Assembly: GCA_963746465.1 (NCBI GenBank) | Contig: CAVVAY010000007.1 | Span: 744,001 to 808,000 of the forward strand | Length of the DNA stretch: 64,000 nt | Origin: CAVVAY01 sp963746465 | GTDB lineage: Bacteria; Actinomycetota; Actinomycetes; JACCUZ01 | Direction of reading: 5' to 3' | Shown here: one piece after another, positions 1-9,963 of the stretch | How positions within the stretch are numbered: the first letter of the stretch is position 1 | Layout of the letters: the number at the start of each line of letters is the position of its first letter | Translations under genes and position numbers: made by a program | The notes under the pieces: model-generated | Seen by the model: the letters and a program-made list of their open reading frames with translations, nothing else | What the model was told of the DNA's origin: nothing | Database searches by the model: none

Positions 1-2
1 CG

Positions 3-1637
3 GCGGTGGTCAGCGCCGCGTTCGGTCCGATGGCGTTGCAGATGGGCGACGTGATCGCGGCCGACGAGCTCGGGCAGGTGTTCCGCACCTGGACGCTGGG
101 CGATGCCGCCGGCGTCCTCGTGGTCGCACCGTTCATCCTCACCTGGGCGACAACGGGTCCCAAAGACATCCATCGCCGCGAGGTCGTGGAGGGTCTCGCG
201 GTTCTCGCCGTGCTGGTGGCGCTGTCTGAGCTGCCGCCACAGCGCGACGTCCCGTACATCGTCTTCCCGGTCCTGCTCTGGGCGGCGGTCCGGTTCGGGC
301 CGCGGGGAGCCGCCACGGCCGTCCTCGTCGTCTGCTCGATCACGGTCTGGAACACGGCGCACAACGAGGGCCCGTTCGTGCGCGACTCGATCAACGACAG
401 TCTGCTCGCCACCCAGCTCTTCATCGCCGTCTCGGCGCTCACGTCGCTGGTGCTGGCGGCCGAGACCGCCGAACGCACCCGGACCGCCGAGGCGCTGGCG
501 GCCAGCGAGGCCTCCCAGCGCGCGCTCGCGGACGAGCAGGCCGCGCTGCGCCGAGTGGCCACGTTCGTGGCGAGCGGCGAGCCGCCGAGCCGGGTCTTCG
601 GGCAGGTGACCGAGGAGGTCGCCCGGCTGCTCGGCATGCCCGGCGCAAGTGTTGTGCGCTACGACGGAGTCCGTACGGCGACCGTCGTGGGCGGCTGGAG
701 CGACGACGGCAACCTGAGCCTCCCGGTGGCCAGCACCTTCGACCTCGACGGCGACACGGTGGTCGCCAAGGTGCTGCGCAGCGGCAGCCCGCAGCGCGTG
801 GACGACTACCAGGACACCAGCGGAGCACTTGCCGAGACGCTGCAGAGCTCCGGCTACCAGGCGGCGGTGGCGGCGCCGGTCACCGTGGAGGGACGGCTGT
901 GGGGCGCACTGGCCGCGGCGACCCGGTCCGAGGAGCCGCTGCCGGACGGCCTCGAGCAGCGACTCCGCAACTTCGCGGAGCTGGTCGCCCAGGCGCTCGC
1001 CAACGCCGACGCTCACGAGCAGCTGGCCGCATCGCGCGCGCGGATCGTCGAGGCCGGGGACGCCGAGCGCCGGCGGCTCGAGCGCAACCTGCACGACGGC
1101 GCACAACAGCGGTTCGTCGCGCTGGCGCTCGACCTGACGTTGCTCGGCGCGACCCTCGAGAAGGATCCGCCGGCCGCCCGCAAGACCCTGACAGCCGCGC
1201 AGGACCAGCTCGCACGCGGACTCGAGGAGCTTCGCGAGCTGGCCCGCGGCATCCACCCGGCGGTGCTCACCGATCGCGGTCTCGGCCCGGCGCTGCAGGC
1301 CCTGGTCCGGCGAGCCCCGGTGCCGGTCGAGATCGTCGCGCTGCCGGAGCAGCGACTCGCCGGGCCTGTCGAGGCCGCGGCGTACTACGTCGTCGCCGAG
1401 GCGATCACCAACGTGGCCAAGTACGCGCGTGCCACCCAGGTCACCGTCAGCGTGCACGTCCGCGACGGCCACGCCCTGCTCACGGTGACCGATGACGGGG
1501 TCGGGGGTGCGGACGCCGACCGAGGGACCGGGCTGCGCGGGCTAGCCGACCGCCTCGAGGCACTCGACGGGCGTCTGAGGGTCGACAGCCCTCCCGAGCA
1601 CGGCACCCGCATCAGCGCCGAGATCCCCTGCGCCTGA
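3..1637 (+). CDS. Sensor histidine kinase, MASE1-GAF-HisKA_3-HATPase (5' truncated by window)
   Basis: C-terminal 540 or so residues of a membrane sensor kinase; the frame stays open to the first base, so the real start lies outside the window. Visible in order: hydrophobic segments at the end of a MASE1-type sensor (one contains GDAAGVLVVAP), a short coiled region, a GAF-like domain around nt 550-1000, then the dimerisation helix ERRRLERNLHDGAQQR with phospho-acceptor His at nt 1092-1094. An ATPase domain follows with an N-box (EAITNVAKYA) and G-boxes (DDGVGG, GTGLRGL). The NarL-type HisKA_3 arrangement predicts a LuxR/NarL response regulator partner, which is not visible here and may lie upstream. 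The signal is unknown; MASE1 domains are integral membrane sensors. Family call is firm, function is not. Confidence 0.9.
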   Translation, partial: AVVSAAFGPMALQMGDVIAADELGQVFRTWTLGDAAGVLVVAPFILTWATTGPKDIHRREVVEGLAVLAVLVALSELPPQRDVPYIVFPVLLWAAVRFGPRGAATAVLVVCSITVWNTAHNEGPFVRDSINDSLLATQLFIAVSALTSLVLAAETAERTRTAEALAASEASQRALADEQAALRRVATFVASGEPPSRVFGQVTEEVARLLGMPGASVVRYDGVRTATVVGGWSDDGNLSLPVASTFDLDGDTVVAKVLRSGSPQRVDDYQDTSGALAETLQSSGYQAAVAAPVTVEGRLWGALAAATRSEEPLPDGLEQRLRNFAELVAQALANADAHEQLAASRARIVEAGDAERRRLERNLHDGAQQRFVALALDLTLLGATLEKDPPAARKTLTAAQDQLARGLEELRELARGIHPAVLTDRGLGPALQALVRRAPVPVEIVALPEQRLAGPVEAAAYYVVAEAITNVAKYARATQVTVSVHVRDGHALLTVTDDGVGGADADRGTGLRGLADRLEALDGRLRVDSPPEHGTRISAEIPCA

Positions 1638-1808
1638 TCACGACTTCGGACGGTCGCTCGACGACGAGGGCAAGGGTCTGGCTCAGGAGAGCCGCGATCC
1701 GCCGGGTGGAGGGGCCGAGGTTTCAGGCGTGTGACGTGGGACACAGCGCAGCGAGCCCCCGCAGCGTGGGCTCCCGGCGCGGCCGGTCCTGGGCGGAGGG
1801 GACATCTC

Positions 1809-3752
1809 ATGATGCAACGGCGGACGACCAGGTCCTGGCTCCCGATGTCCGTCCTGACGGCTCTTCTCCTCGTGGCCGGCCTGGTCTCGGTGGGCACCGC
1901 GCCGGCCTCCGCCGGCGCCGGTGGCCGGAACCCGGGCACCTACTCCAACCCGCTGACCCCCCAGATCCCCGGCGACGGTGTCGTCGAGAGCTGTGCCGAC
2001 CCGACCGTGATCAGGGGGCAGGAGCCTGGGGACACCTCCTGGTACATGTACTGCACGACCGATCCGCTCAATGACGAGGACCTCGACGCGAACGGCAACC
2101 TGGTGTTCCACCGGGTGCCGACCATGACCTCGGAGGACCTGGTCAACTGGACCTACGTCGGCGACGCCTTCAGCGACCTGCCGAGCTGGGCGGACCCGAG
2201 CGCGGCCCTCTGGGCACCCGAGGTGGTCTACTCCACGACTTTCAAGCAGTACTACATGTTCGTCGTCGTCACCGACACGACGGCGGCCGGGGGCGGAAGT
2301 GCCGACCCGGGCTGCCACGGTGACAACGCCATCGGTGTCGCGACCAGCGACAGTCCCACCGGGCCTTGGACCTTCTCCGACCAGCCTGTCGTCGCCCCCC
2401 GGTCCAACGGGGGGACGTGCAACTACCTCTGGACGTTCGACCCCGACGTGCTCGGCGACTCGGTCGCCGCGAGCGGCGTCCTCTACTACGGCAGCTACTA
2501 CGGCGGCATCTTCGGCGCCCCGCTCGTCTTCACCGCGGACGGCGCGCGGGCCGACGCGAGCCGCGCCACCAAGGTCGCCATCGACAACAAGTACGAGGGC
2601 GCGAACGTCGTGTACCGCGACGGTTACTACTACCTCTTCGTGTCCGCAACCAACTGCTGCAACGGTGCCCTGACCGGATACAGCGTCTTCGTGGGGCGCT
2701 CGACGACCCCGCTCGGGCCGTTCGTCGACCGGGAGGGCAACTCGCTGCTCGACGTGCAGGCAGGCGGAACCCCGGTGATCAGCATGAACGGCAACCGCTG
2801 GGTCGGCACCGGGCACAACACGGTCTTCCAGGACGCCCACGGGGACTGGTGGACGATCTACCACGCGGTGGACCAGAACGACCCGTTCTTCGAGACGGCA
2901 CCCGGGTTCACCAAGCGCCCGGCACTGCTTGACGCGATCGACTGGGTGAACGGCTGGCCCACGGTCAACGGCGGCGCCTGGGCGTCGGACACCCGGATGC
3001 CGGCACCGGCCGGCCAGGAGGGTGAGGTCTCCCGACACCGCACCCGGCTCGTGGCTTCACAGGAACCAGGTGGCCTGATCTTCGCCGACGAGTTCTCCGG
3101 GACGTCTCTGAGCGATGCATGGTCCTGGGTGCGCGGTGACAAGGCGGAGTACCAGGTGTCCGGGGGTGTCCTGACCATGAAGGTGCAGACCGCCGACCTG
3201 AACTCGGCCAACAACACGGCTTCGGTTCTGCTGCGTGATGCGCCCCGGGGTGACTACGTCGTCGAGACCGCGGTCCGTCTCAACGTGCCGGACGTCCCTG
3301 AGTGCTGCTACAACTACGCGCAGGGCGGCGTGCTGGTCTACCAGGACGACGACAACTTCGTGAAGCTGACCAACACCTCGATCTGGAACACCCGGCAGAC
3401 CGAGTGGGCCAAGGAGATCTTCCCGGTGCCGCAGGGCTGGAACCGGTACGGCAACAGCGTCGTCGGCCCTCCGTCGGACGCGGGGGAGTGGACCTACCTG
3501 CGCATCGTGGTCGAGCAGCTGACCGGCGCGGAGCGGCGCGCTGCCGGCGGCGCCGGCCAGTCCTACACGGCGTACACCAGCCAGGACGGCAAGACCTGGG
3601 TGCGCGGAGGGACGTGGACGCACTCGCTCAGTGACCAGCAGATCGGTCTCGTCGCGATGGGCCTCAACCCGAACGAGTCGACGCCGGGCAACTACACCGT
3701 CGACTACGACTACGTGCGGGTATACCGGTTGAAGGAGAGCCGGTCCCGCTAG
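1809..3752 (+). CDS. Secreted GH43-family glycoside hydrolase with C-terminal beta-sandwich domain
   Basis: 647 aa. ATG 1809 is chosen because GGAGGGG (1795-1801) sits 7 nt upstream and a classic signal peptide follows at once (basic MMQRRTTRSW, hydrophobic core, cleavage near APASA-GAG). The five-bladed GH43 propeller spans about residues 45-410: catalytic-base Asp64 in SCADPTVI, WAPEVVY near 136, Asp in FDPDVL near 211, and the likely general acid Glu263 in KYEGANV. Residues ~420-647 form a concanavalin-like sandwich (DUF1349/GH43_C2 type) beginning IFADEFSG. GH43 enzymes cleave arabinan, xylan or galactan chains; the exact substrate cannot be read from sequence. It acts outside the cell and would feed the sugar ABC transporter at 7.6-10.9 kb. 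The stop codon shares a CTAG with the convergent PhyH gene. Confidence 0.88.
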   Translation: MMQRRTTRSWLPMSVLTALLLVAGLVSVGTAPASAGAGGRNPGTYSNPLTPQIPGDGVVESCADPTVIRGQEPGDTSWYMYCTTDPLNDEDLDANGNLVFHRVPTMTSEDLVNWTYVGDAFSDLPSWADPSAALWAPEVVYSTTFKQYYMFVVVTDTTAAGGGSADPGCHGDNAIGVATSDSPTGPWTFSDQPVVAPRSNGGTCNYLWTFDPDVLGDSVAASGVLYYGSYYGGIFGAPLVFTADGARADASRATKVAIDNKYEGANVVYRDGYYYLFVSATNCCNGALTGYSVFVGRSTTPLGPFVDREGNSLLDVQAGGTPVISMNGNRWVGTGHNTVFQDAHGDWWTIYHAVDQNDPFFETAPGFTKRPALLDAIDWVNGWPTVNGGAWASDTRMPAPAGQEGEVSRHRTRLVASQEPGGLIFADEFSGTSLSDAWSWVRGDKAEYQVSGGVLTMKVQTADLNSANNTASVLLRDAPRGDYVVETAVRLNVPDVPECCYNYAQGGVLVYQDDDNFVKLTNTSIWNTRQTEWAKEIFPVPQGWNRYGNSVVGPPSDAGEWTYLRIVVEQLTGAERRAAGGAGQSYTAYTSQDGKTWVRGGTWTHSLSDQQIGLVAMGLNPNESTPGNYTVDYDYVRVYRLKESRSR

Positions 3753-4600
3753 CCGGGTTCCACTCCCATCACGAGGCCTTCGATGTCGTGCGCCTGGACC
3801 GGCTCGTCAGGCAGCGTCTCCACGAGGGAGACCCGCAGGTGCCGGGAGAGGGCGTCCGGCAGCGCCTCGAACCAGCGTCGTGTCGCGACCAGTCGGTGAT
3901 GCTCCGGCGTGGGGTCCGATGGAGCCACGATCCCGAGGATGAGGACACCGCGGTCCACGCCGGTTCGGTTGGGAGTGCCGCGGTGGATCGTGAGCCCGGT
4001 CCGCGCCGAGATGTCCCCGAGCCGGGCAAGCCGCTGCTCGCGCCGGTCCTCGTACCGGCCCCACGCCGACCGGGGCGGGAACATGCCATGGGGCCAGGAC
4101 GAGCCGTCGTCCCACTGGGTGCCCGGTGCGATCTCGAACGGTCCCATCTCCGGGGTCACGTCCACCGTGGTGACGTTGAACGCCAGCGAGGTGAGCTGGC
4201 GATGCTCCGCGGTGAACGGCGTGATCGGGAAGTCCCGGTGCCAGGGCTGGTGAACGGCCCCCGCTCGCGGGCAGTCGAAGGCGACCTCGACCACCTGCCA
4301 GTCCGGCCCGCACACCTGCTCCGCGAGGGCCACCACCCGGCTGTTCGTCATGAGCGCCAGGAACCCGCGAAGTCGTTCGGCCGGGACGCCGAAGTAGTGG
4401 CGGTTGGGACCCCGGTCCACCGTGCCGCCGGGATAGCTGAGGGCGTGCGCGAACAGGCCGGCGAAGTCCTCGGCGAGCTCGCTGGCGCGCTCCCGCCCGA
4501 AGGCCCCCCGCAAGCCGACGACGCCGTCGCGGAGAAGGTCGTCCAGCACATCGTCGTCGGCGGTGCTCGTCGGCGGCGGTTCGAGCTTCTCGGTGGGCAC
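3749..4600 (-). CDS. Phytanoyl-CoA dioxygenase (PhyH) family protein
   Basis: About 283 aa from GTG 4600; an upstream TTG at 4648 is an alternative start, and neither has a convincing ribosome site. The Fe(II)/2-oxoglutarate oxygenase core is visible: HRDF (HxD metal motif) in the middle, a PFEIAPGTQWDD stretch, and the distal His of IHRGTPNRTG followed by Arg candidates for 2-oxoglutarate. Family members hydroxylate diverse small molecules; the substrate is unknown. It is the last gene of the minus-strand GH43-GH2 run, 67 nt after GH2, so it may act on a released sugar, aglycone or ester, but that is inference from position only. It ends tail-to-tail with the secreted GH43 gene. Confidence 0.75.
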   Translation of the reverse strand: MPTEKLEPPPTSTADDDVLDDLLRDGVVGLRGAFGRERASELAEDFAGLFAHALSYPGGTVDRGPNRHYFGVPAERLRGFLALMTNSRVVALAEQVCGPDWQVVEVAFDCPRAGAVHQPWHRDFPITPFTAEHRQLTSLAFNVTTVDVTPEMGPFEIAPGTQWDDGSSWPHGMFPPRSAWGRYEDRREQRLARLGDISARTGLTIHRGTPNRTGVDRGVLILGIVAPSDPTPEHHRLVATRRWFEALPDALSRHLRVSLVETLPDEPVQAHDIEGLVMGVEPG

Positions 4601-4667
4601 GGCACAAGCCTGACATCTCGCCCGCCGTACGGCACCCCCTTCACCCAACCCTCTCGTCGGCGGCGGG

Positions 4668-6535
4668 TCAGGGAGACTCCGGCACCACCTGCGCGGGGGT
4701 GGCCAGGTAGTCGCCGTTGGCGAACTCGCTGATCGCGTCCCCGGGCACCGCTGCCGAAGCGCGACCGAGGACGGCCCGCACCGTCTCGGGCGGGATCTTG
4801 TTCTGCCGACCTTCGGTCAGCAGACCGTTGCGCTCCTGCAACGTGTCGGTGAGCTGGGTCCAGCAGAACCCCACCAGAGCGGTGCTATCCATCAGCGCGT
4901 CGACCTGCTCGGTGAAGAGCTTCAGCAGGGTGGCTGCATCCGGCACGCCGCCGTAGCCGCGCCAACCGTCCGGTTCCCCGACGTCGAGGGAGATGCCACC
5001 GAACTCGGTGACCATCACCGGTTGCTCCTGCCGGCGCGCGTCGGGGAGCACCAGGAGCCGGTGCAGGGGCTGAACGGCGGTCAACGTGCGCTCGAGGGCT
5101 TCCCGGGTCCCGTAGCGCTCACGGAGCACCTCGGCGTCCGCGGTGTAGTCGTGGATGGTGAAGACGTCTCCTTCCAGCTGCTCCCAGCCGTCGTTTCCGA
5201 TCACGATCCGGGTGGCATCCAGCGACTTGGTCAGGTGGTAGAGCGACCTGACCAAGGCTCGCTGTTCTGCCGAGCGCTCGAGGGCCGGGACCCCCCAGCT
5301 CTCGTTGACCGGGACCCACGCGATGACACAGGGGTGGCTGTAGTCGCGGTCCAGCACCTCGAGCCACTCGCGGACCACTCGGCCGGTCGCCACGGGGAGA
5401 ACTCCCGCGGCGAGGGCATCTCGGCCCAGACCATCAGGCCGAGACGGTCGCACCAGGCCAGGAACCGTGGGTCCTCGAGCTTCTGGTGCAGCCGGACGCC
5501 GTTGAAGCCCAGCTCCTTCACCAGCTCGACCTCCCGCCTCAACGCCTCGGCGTCCGGAGCGGCGAGGTGTGACTCGGGCCAGTAGTTCTGGGCGAGCACG
5601 AGACGCAGGTGGTACGGGCGGCCGTTGAGCAGGAGGCGCTCCTTGGACACCGAGACGCTGCGCATCGCGAAGTAGCTCCCGACCTCGTCCACGACGCCGT
5701 CGTCGGAGGAGAGAGTCAAGGTCGCATCCACCAGTCGCGGCGACTCCGGTGACCACAGGTACGCCGACCGGCCGAGGGCCATGTCGCAGCGCGCCAGCCT
5801 GATCTGTCTCTGCACTCCCCCGTCGGACACCGAGTAGGTGTCGTCGACCTGGACCTCACCGTCCACCCGCAGGACGACGCGCAGCCGCAGGCCTTCCGCC
5901 GCCGGCGGCGCGTGGACGGCCACGTCGAGGGCGACGCTGGAGTGGTCGACGTCAGGTGTCCACCGGACCGTGGCGACCCGGACGTCCGGGACCTCCTCCA
6001 GCCAGACCGGTTGCCAGATGCCCGTGGTCCGGTGGTACCAGATGGCGTGCGGGTCACGCTGCCAGTCCTGCTTGCCACGGGGCTGAGAGAGGTCGCCGGG
6101 GAGGTCCTCGGCCCGGACAACGACCGCCTGAGTGCCGCTTTCGGAGAGGACGTCCGTGACATCGGCGGAGAACGGCGTGTGTCCGCCCTCGTGGCTGGCG
6201 ACCTGGCTGCCGTTCACCCATACCGTCGCCCGGTAGTCGACCGCGCCGAAGTGGAGCAGGATGCGCATCCCCGGGGAGGTCCGGTGGGCGAACGTCCGCC
6301 GGTACCACACGACCGGATGGAAGCCGGTGTCCCCGATCCCGCTCGCCCTGGACTCCGGCGGGTAGGGCACCTCGATGGTCCGGTCGAAGACGTCCTCCCT
6401 GTCCCGCCACCGGTCTCCGATGCCCTCGTCCCGGTCGTCATAGCGGAACGACCACGTGCCGCAGAGATCCGTCCAGCCTGGCCGGGTGAGCTGCGGCCTC
6501 GGGTGCAGCGTCGCCGGATCGTCCGGCAGGGTCAT
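4668..6535 (-). pseudogene. GH2 family glycoside hydrolase, frameshifted (one base missing near 5394-5397)
   Basis: About 620 codons in two frames. From ATG 6535 the first frame gives a GH2 sugar-binding jelly roll (VWYRRTF, FGAVDYRATVWVNG), an Ig-like domain and the start of the TIM barrel (MVWAEMPSPREFSP). Coding then continues in another frame from VATGRVVREWLEVL to the stop at 4668. The join lies at a GGGG run (plus strand, 5394-5397); one added base restores the family pattern. Both catalytic glutamates lie after the break: acid/base in NESWG (codon 5301-5303) and nucleophile in VTEFGG (codon 5004-5006). So the gene is either a true pseudogene or carries a homopolymer sequencing error. 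Its start overlaps the GH43 stop (ATGA), showing translational coupling. Likely a beta-galactosidase/glucuronidase-type enzyme; specificity unknown. Confidence 0.82.
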
Positions 6536-7479
6536 GTCCCGCCTCCTGGGAGGGTGGCGTCCTGCCAGGTCGGGCCCGCCAGCGCAGGACCGTCCGGGCC
6601 CCACACCACCGGGTCGATGCACATCCGGCGGGCCGTCATCCCCGGGTCCCACGCGTGGTAGACGAGCACGTCGCCGCCCCCCGGGCCGGGCACGATGCAG
6701 CAGTGACCCGGTCCCAGGACGTGACCGGGGACTGTCGCCAGCAGCCGGTCCGCCTCAGCGGGCTCCGTCCAGGGTCCGAGCGGGTGGTCCGACACGGCGT
6801 AGGCGACCCCGTAGCCCGCCTCCGTCCAGGCCCCGCCAGAGTAGACGCAGAAGTATTGGTCGCCTCGGCGCCGGACGAACGGGCCTTCCAGCGTGTGCCA
6901 GTCGTAGACCGAGCCGTACATCGAGCGGTCCCGGCAGAACAGCTGCCAGTCATCGGAGGGCAGCAGTATGGTGCGCGGATCGCCGCCCAGCCCGGTCGGG
7001 GTCGGCAGCGTGTCCACGGCAAGCATGGTCCCGACCCGCTCCCCGTCGAGCACGTCCCGCGCGTAGTAGAGGTACCACCTGCCGTCGGCGTCCTGGAACG
7101 GACTGGGGTCGATGGCGAAGCGCTCGTCCGGGGTCAGGTCGACACCCAGGTCACGAAACGGGCCTTCCGGCGCATCCGCCACGGCCACCCGTAGGTGGTG
7201 GCCGACGTCGCCGTGACCGACGGAGTAGTACATCCACCACTGACCGTCCCGCTCGGCCACCTCGGGTGCCCAGTAGTCCGTGCCGAGTGCCGGGTCGTCC
7301 AGCAGGTCCAGCGCCCCACCGTGCGGGGTCCAGGAGACCAGGTCCGGGGAGACCAGGACCTGGAAGGCCCGTCCGTCCACGACGGCCCCGGTTCCGTAGG
7401 CGACGTAGCGCCCTCCGGTCCGGAGCACGAAGGGGTCGGCGAAGTACCCCTCGAAGACGGGGTTGCGGTAGCGCGTCAT
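6532..7479 (-). CDS. GH43-family glycoside hydrolase, cytoplasmic
   Basis: 315 aa from ATG 7479, which begins immediately before the first blade (MTRYRNPVFEGYFADPFVLR); a GTG at 7497 is a weaker option. No signal peptide, so it should act inside the cell on imported oligosaccharides. GH43 markers: Asp in YFADPF, WAPEVAERDGQWWMYYS, the second Asp in AIDPSPFQDADGRWYLYY, and the general-acid Glu in TLEGPFVRR. It lacks the C-terminal sandwich of the secreted GH43 at 1809. It is the first gene of a minus-strand operon with GH2 (4-nt overlap) and probably PhyH, and is divergent from the sugar ABC transporter. Likely an alpha-L-arabinofuranosidase or beta-xylosidase; the choice is not resolvable by eye. 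Confidence 0.85.
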   Translation of the reverse strand: MTRYRNPVFEGYFADPFVLRTGGRYVAYGTGAVVDGRAFQVLVSPDLVSWTPHGGALDLLDDPALGTDYWAPEVAERDGQWWMYYSVGHGDVGHHLRVAVADAPEGPFRDLGVDLTPDERFAIDPSPFQDADGRWYLYYARDVLDGERVGTMLAVDTLPTPTGLGGDPRTILLPSDDWQLFCRDRSMYGSVYDWHTLEGPFVRRRGDQYFCVYSGGAWTEAGYGVAYAVSDHPLGPWTEPAEADRLLATVPGHVLGPGHCCIVPGPGGGDVLVYHAWDPGMTARRMCIDPVVWGPDGPALAGPTWQDATLPGGGT

Positions 7480-7513
7480 CCGGCACGAGGTTCCCACAAA
7501 GATTGGGTCTCGA

Positions 7514-7524
7514 ACCGTTTCGGT
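7514..7524. promoter_or_regulatory. Candidate repressor operator in divergent GH43/ABC promoter region
   Basis: ACCGTTTCGGT: arms ACCG/CGGT around a TTT centre, placed 35 bp upstream of the GH43 start and about 120 bp upstream of the binding-protein start. LacI-family repressors of sugar operons often use similar short CG-centred palindromes, but no LacI gene is in the window, so the assignment is tentative. Confidence 0.3.
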
Positions 7525-7642
7525 CGTCGAAGAGCAGGAATAGACCCGGCACGCGTAACACCGCGTTTATCTCCGGCCCGGCCGCGTGGCCCGGGCCGTG
7601 AGGTGGTGTGGGCGGCCGAGCACTGAGCAGGAGGGTACGCAG

Positions 7643-8989
7643 ATGACAGGTCTGGACCACACGGGAGGCTTTTCCCGGCGGCGTTTCCTTGCGGTCGGCG
7701 GCGGTGTGGCGGCGAGTGCAGCCCTGACCGCCTGCGGCGGCGGCAAGTCCGCCGACGAGGCCGCCGGCGGCGGCACCGAGGCCGGGAGCAAGTTCACCGG
7801 CAAGTACACCGGGCCGGCCGTCACGCTTTCCTACTGGAACGGGTTCACCGGTGGTGACGGCCCCTTCATGGACGAGCTGGTCAAGCAGTTCCAGCAGGAG
7901 AACTCCAAGATCACGATCAAGCAGAACACCATCCAGTGGGCCGACTTCTACCAGAAGGTGCCGGCTGCGGTGACCGCCAGCAAGGGCCCCGACGTGGGCG
8001 TCATGCACCAGGACCAGCTGGCCACCAACGCGGTCCGGAAGGTCATCGTCCCGGTGGACGACGTCGCTGAGGCCCTCAAGCTCGAGGAGTCGGACTTCAG
8101 CCCGGAGGTGTGGAAGGCGGGCATCTACGAGGGCAAGCGCTACGGCATCCCGCTGGACGTCCACTCGCTGGCCATGTACATCCGGAACGACGACATGGAG
8201 AAGGCCGGCATCACCGAGCCCCCGACCGACGCCGAGTCGTTCGAGGCGGCGCTCAAGGCGTTCCAGACCAAGGGCGGCATGGACCAGCCGTTCTGGATGC
8301 CGACCAAGTGGCCGGCCCACCTGATGTTCCTCTCCCTGCTCTGGCAGCACGGCGGCGAGCCGTACGCCGAGGACGGCTCCAAGGCGACCTTCGACTCGGA
8401 GGAGGGCGTCGCCGCCCTCACCTGGATGGTCGACCAGATCAAGAAGGGCTACAGCCCGAAGAACGTCGCCATCGACACCCAGTACGTCGGCTTCAAGAAC
8501 AACAAGCTCGCGGTCACCTGGGACGGCATCTGGCAGATCAACGACCTCAAGGGCGCCAAGGTGGAGAACACCATCGCACCCATCCCGAACATCGGGGGCC
8601 AGGACGCCGTCTGGGCAAACTCGCACAACTTCTTCATCACCCGCCAGTCCACCCAGGACGACAACAAGTTCGACGCCGCCAGGGTCTTCATCGACTGGAT
8701 GAGCAAGAAGTCCGCGGAGTGGGCCGGCGCCGGCATGATCCCGGCGCGCAACTCGGTGCGCGAGAGCGCTGACGTGACGAGCTCGACCCAGGCCCCGATC
8801 GCCGAGCAGATCGACAACATGCGCTTCCTGCCGCCGATTCCTGGCGTCGGTGACGTCCAGGCACAGACGCTGGAGATCGCTGTCAACGAGGCGACCCTGA
8901 TGAAGCGGTCGCCCGAGGAGGCGCTGAAGGACGCCGCGACCAAGGCGTCCGCCGCGATGCAGGACAACCTGAAGAAGTACGGCGCCTGA
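7643..8989 (+). CDS. ABC transporter sugar-binding lipoprotein (solute-binding family 1)
   Basis: 448 aa. ATG 7643 follows AGGAGGG (7629-7635) with good spacing. The N-terminus combines a twin-arginine motif (SRRRFLAVGG) and a lipobox (LTAC before a Gly run), so it is probably exported by Tat and lipid-anchored outside the membrane. The body is a MalE/extracellular-family-1 binding protein: SYWNGFTGGDGPFMDELVKQF near the start, aromatic-rich sugar-site segments (FWMPTKW, WDGIWQIND), and a C-terminal EEALKDAATKA helix. It heads an operon with two permeases (2 nt and TGATG junctions). With the flanking glycosidases it should import arabino-, xylo- or galacto-oligosaccharides. Confidence 0.92.
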   Translation: MTGLDHTGGFSRRRFLAVGGGVAASAALTACGGGKSADEAAGGGTEAGSKFTGKYTGPAVTLSYWNGFTGGDGPFMDELVKQFQQENSKITIKQNTIQWADFYQKVPAAVTASKGPDVGVMHQDQLATNAVRKVIVPVDDVAEALKLEESDFSPEVWKAGIYEGKRYGIPLDVHSLAMYIRNDDMEKAGITEPPTDAESFEAALKAFQTKGGMDQPFWMPTKWPAHLMFLSLLWQHGGEPYAEDGSKATFDSEEGVAALTWMVDQIKKGYSPKNVAIDTQYVGFKNNKLAVTWDGIWQINDLKGAKVENTIAPIPNIGGQDAVWANSHNFFITRQSTQDDNKFDAARVFIDWMSKKSAEWAGAGMIPARNSVRESADVTSSTQAPIAEQIDNMRFLPPIPGVGDVQAQTLEIAVNEATLMKRSPEEALKDAATKASAAMQDNLKKYGA

Positions 8990-8991
8990 CC

Positions 8992-9963
8992 ATGGCCGCC
9001 ATGGCCACCACCGATTCCGCCGTCCGCGCGGGAAACGGCGACGACGTCGTCGATCCCGGCGGACGGCGGGAGCGGGACGCCCGCGGTGGCAACGCCGCGA
9101 CTCCCTGGTTGTTCCTGGCGCCGTACCTCGTCTTGTTCCTCGCCTTCGTCGTCGCGCCGGCGGTCTACGGGTTCTGGATCAGCCTGCACGACTACGACTA
9201 CACGCTTCCCGGCAAGCCCTACGTGGGCTTCGCGAACTACCAGGACCTGTTCGACAGCTCGTCGCTCGCGTTCGAGCGGTTCTGGCGCAGCATGCGGGCG
9301 ACCGGGATCTTCACGGTCCTGAGCGTGCCGCTGCTGCTCGTCGTCCCGCTGGCCGTCGCACTCGTGATGAACCAGAAGTTCCGCGGCCGCAACTTGTTCC
9401 GAGCGATCTACTTCGCCCCCTACGTGCTCGGCGTCGCGGTCGTCGCTGTCATCTGGTCTTTTCTCCTCGACAACAACATCGGCGTGGTCAACCACTACCT
9501 CGGGGCGATCGGCATCCCCAACAACATCCCGTGGCTCACGTCGGTGCCGGAGGCCTGGGCGGCACTCGTGGGGGTCACCGTCTGGTGGACCCTCGGGTTC
9601 AACGCCGTGATCTACCTGGCCGGCCTCCAGGACATCCCGAAGGAGCTGTACGAGGCGGCGGAGGTGGACGGTGCCAACGCCTGGCAGCGGTTCCGCAACG
9701 TCACGCTGCCCGGTCTGCGTCCGGTCCTGGCGTTCGTCACGATGGTCACGATCCTGGCCTCGGCGAACATGTTCGGCCAGTCGTTCCTCATGACGAAGGG
9801 TGCACCCGGCACGGAGACCCGCACGGCGATCTACCAGATCGCCGAGACCGGCCTGCGTCAGTACCAGATGGGCACCGCCGCCGCGATGAGCTACGTGCTG
9901 ACCCTGTTCCTGATGCTCACCAGCCTCATCGTGTTCTGGCTGTTCCGCGAGAGGAAGGCGTGA
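8992..9963 (+). CDS. Sugar ABC transporter permease, MalF/UgpA-like
   Basis: 323 aa, six predicted membrane helices beginning LFLAPYLVLFLAFVVAPAVYGF. The cytoplasmic EAA loop, EAAEVDGANAWQRFRNVTLP, is present near residue 220 and is the docking site for the ATPase. Starts 2 nt after the binding-protein stop; a second in-frame ATG at 9001 is possible. It pairs with the MalG-like permease whose start overlaps its stop. No ATPase gene follows, as is usual for actinobacterial sugar importers that share a common MsiK-type ATPase. Confidence 0.92.
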   Translation: MAAMATTDSAVRAGNGDDVVDPGGRRERDARGGNAATPWLFLAPYLVLFLAFVVAPAVYGFWISLHDYDYTLPGKPYVGFANYQDLFDSSSLAFERFWRSMRATGIFTVLSVPLLLVVPLAVALVMNQKFRGRNLFRAIYFAPYVLGVAVVAVIWSFLLDNNIGVVNHYLGAIGIPNNIPWLTSVPEAWAALVGVTVWWTLGFNAVIYLAGLQDIPKELYEAAEVDGANAWQRFRNVTLPGLRPVLAFVTMVTILASANMFGQSFLMTKGAPGTETRTAIYQIAETGLRQYQMGTAAAMSYVLTLFLMLTSLIVFWLFRERKA

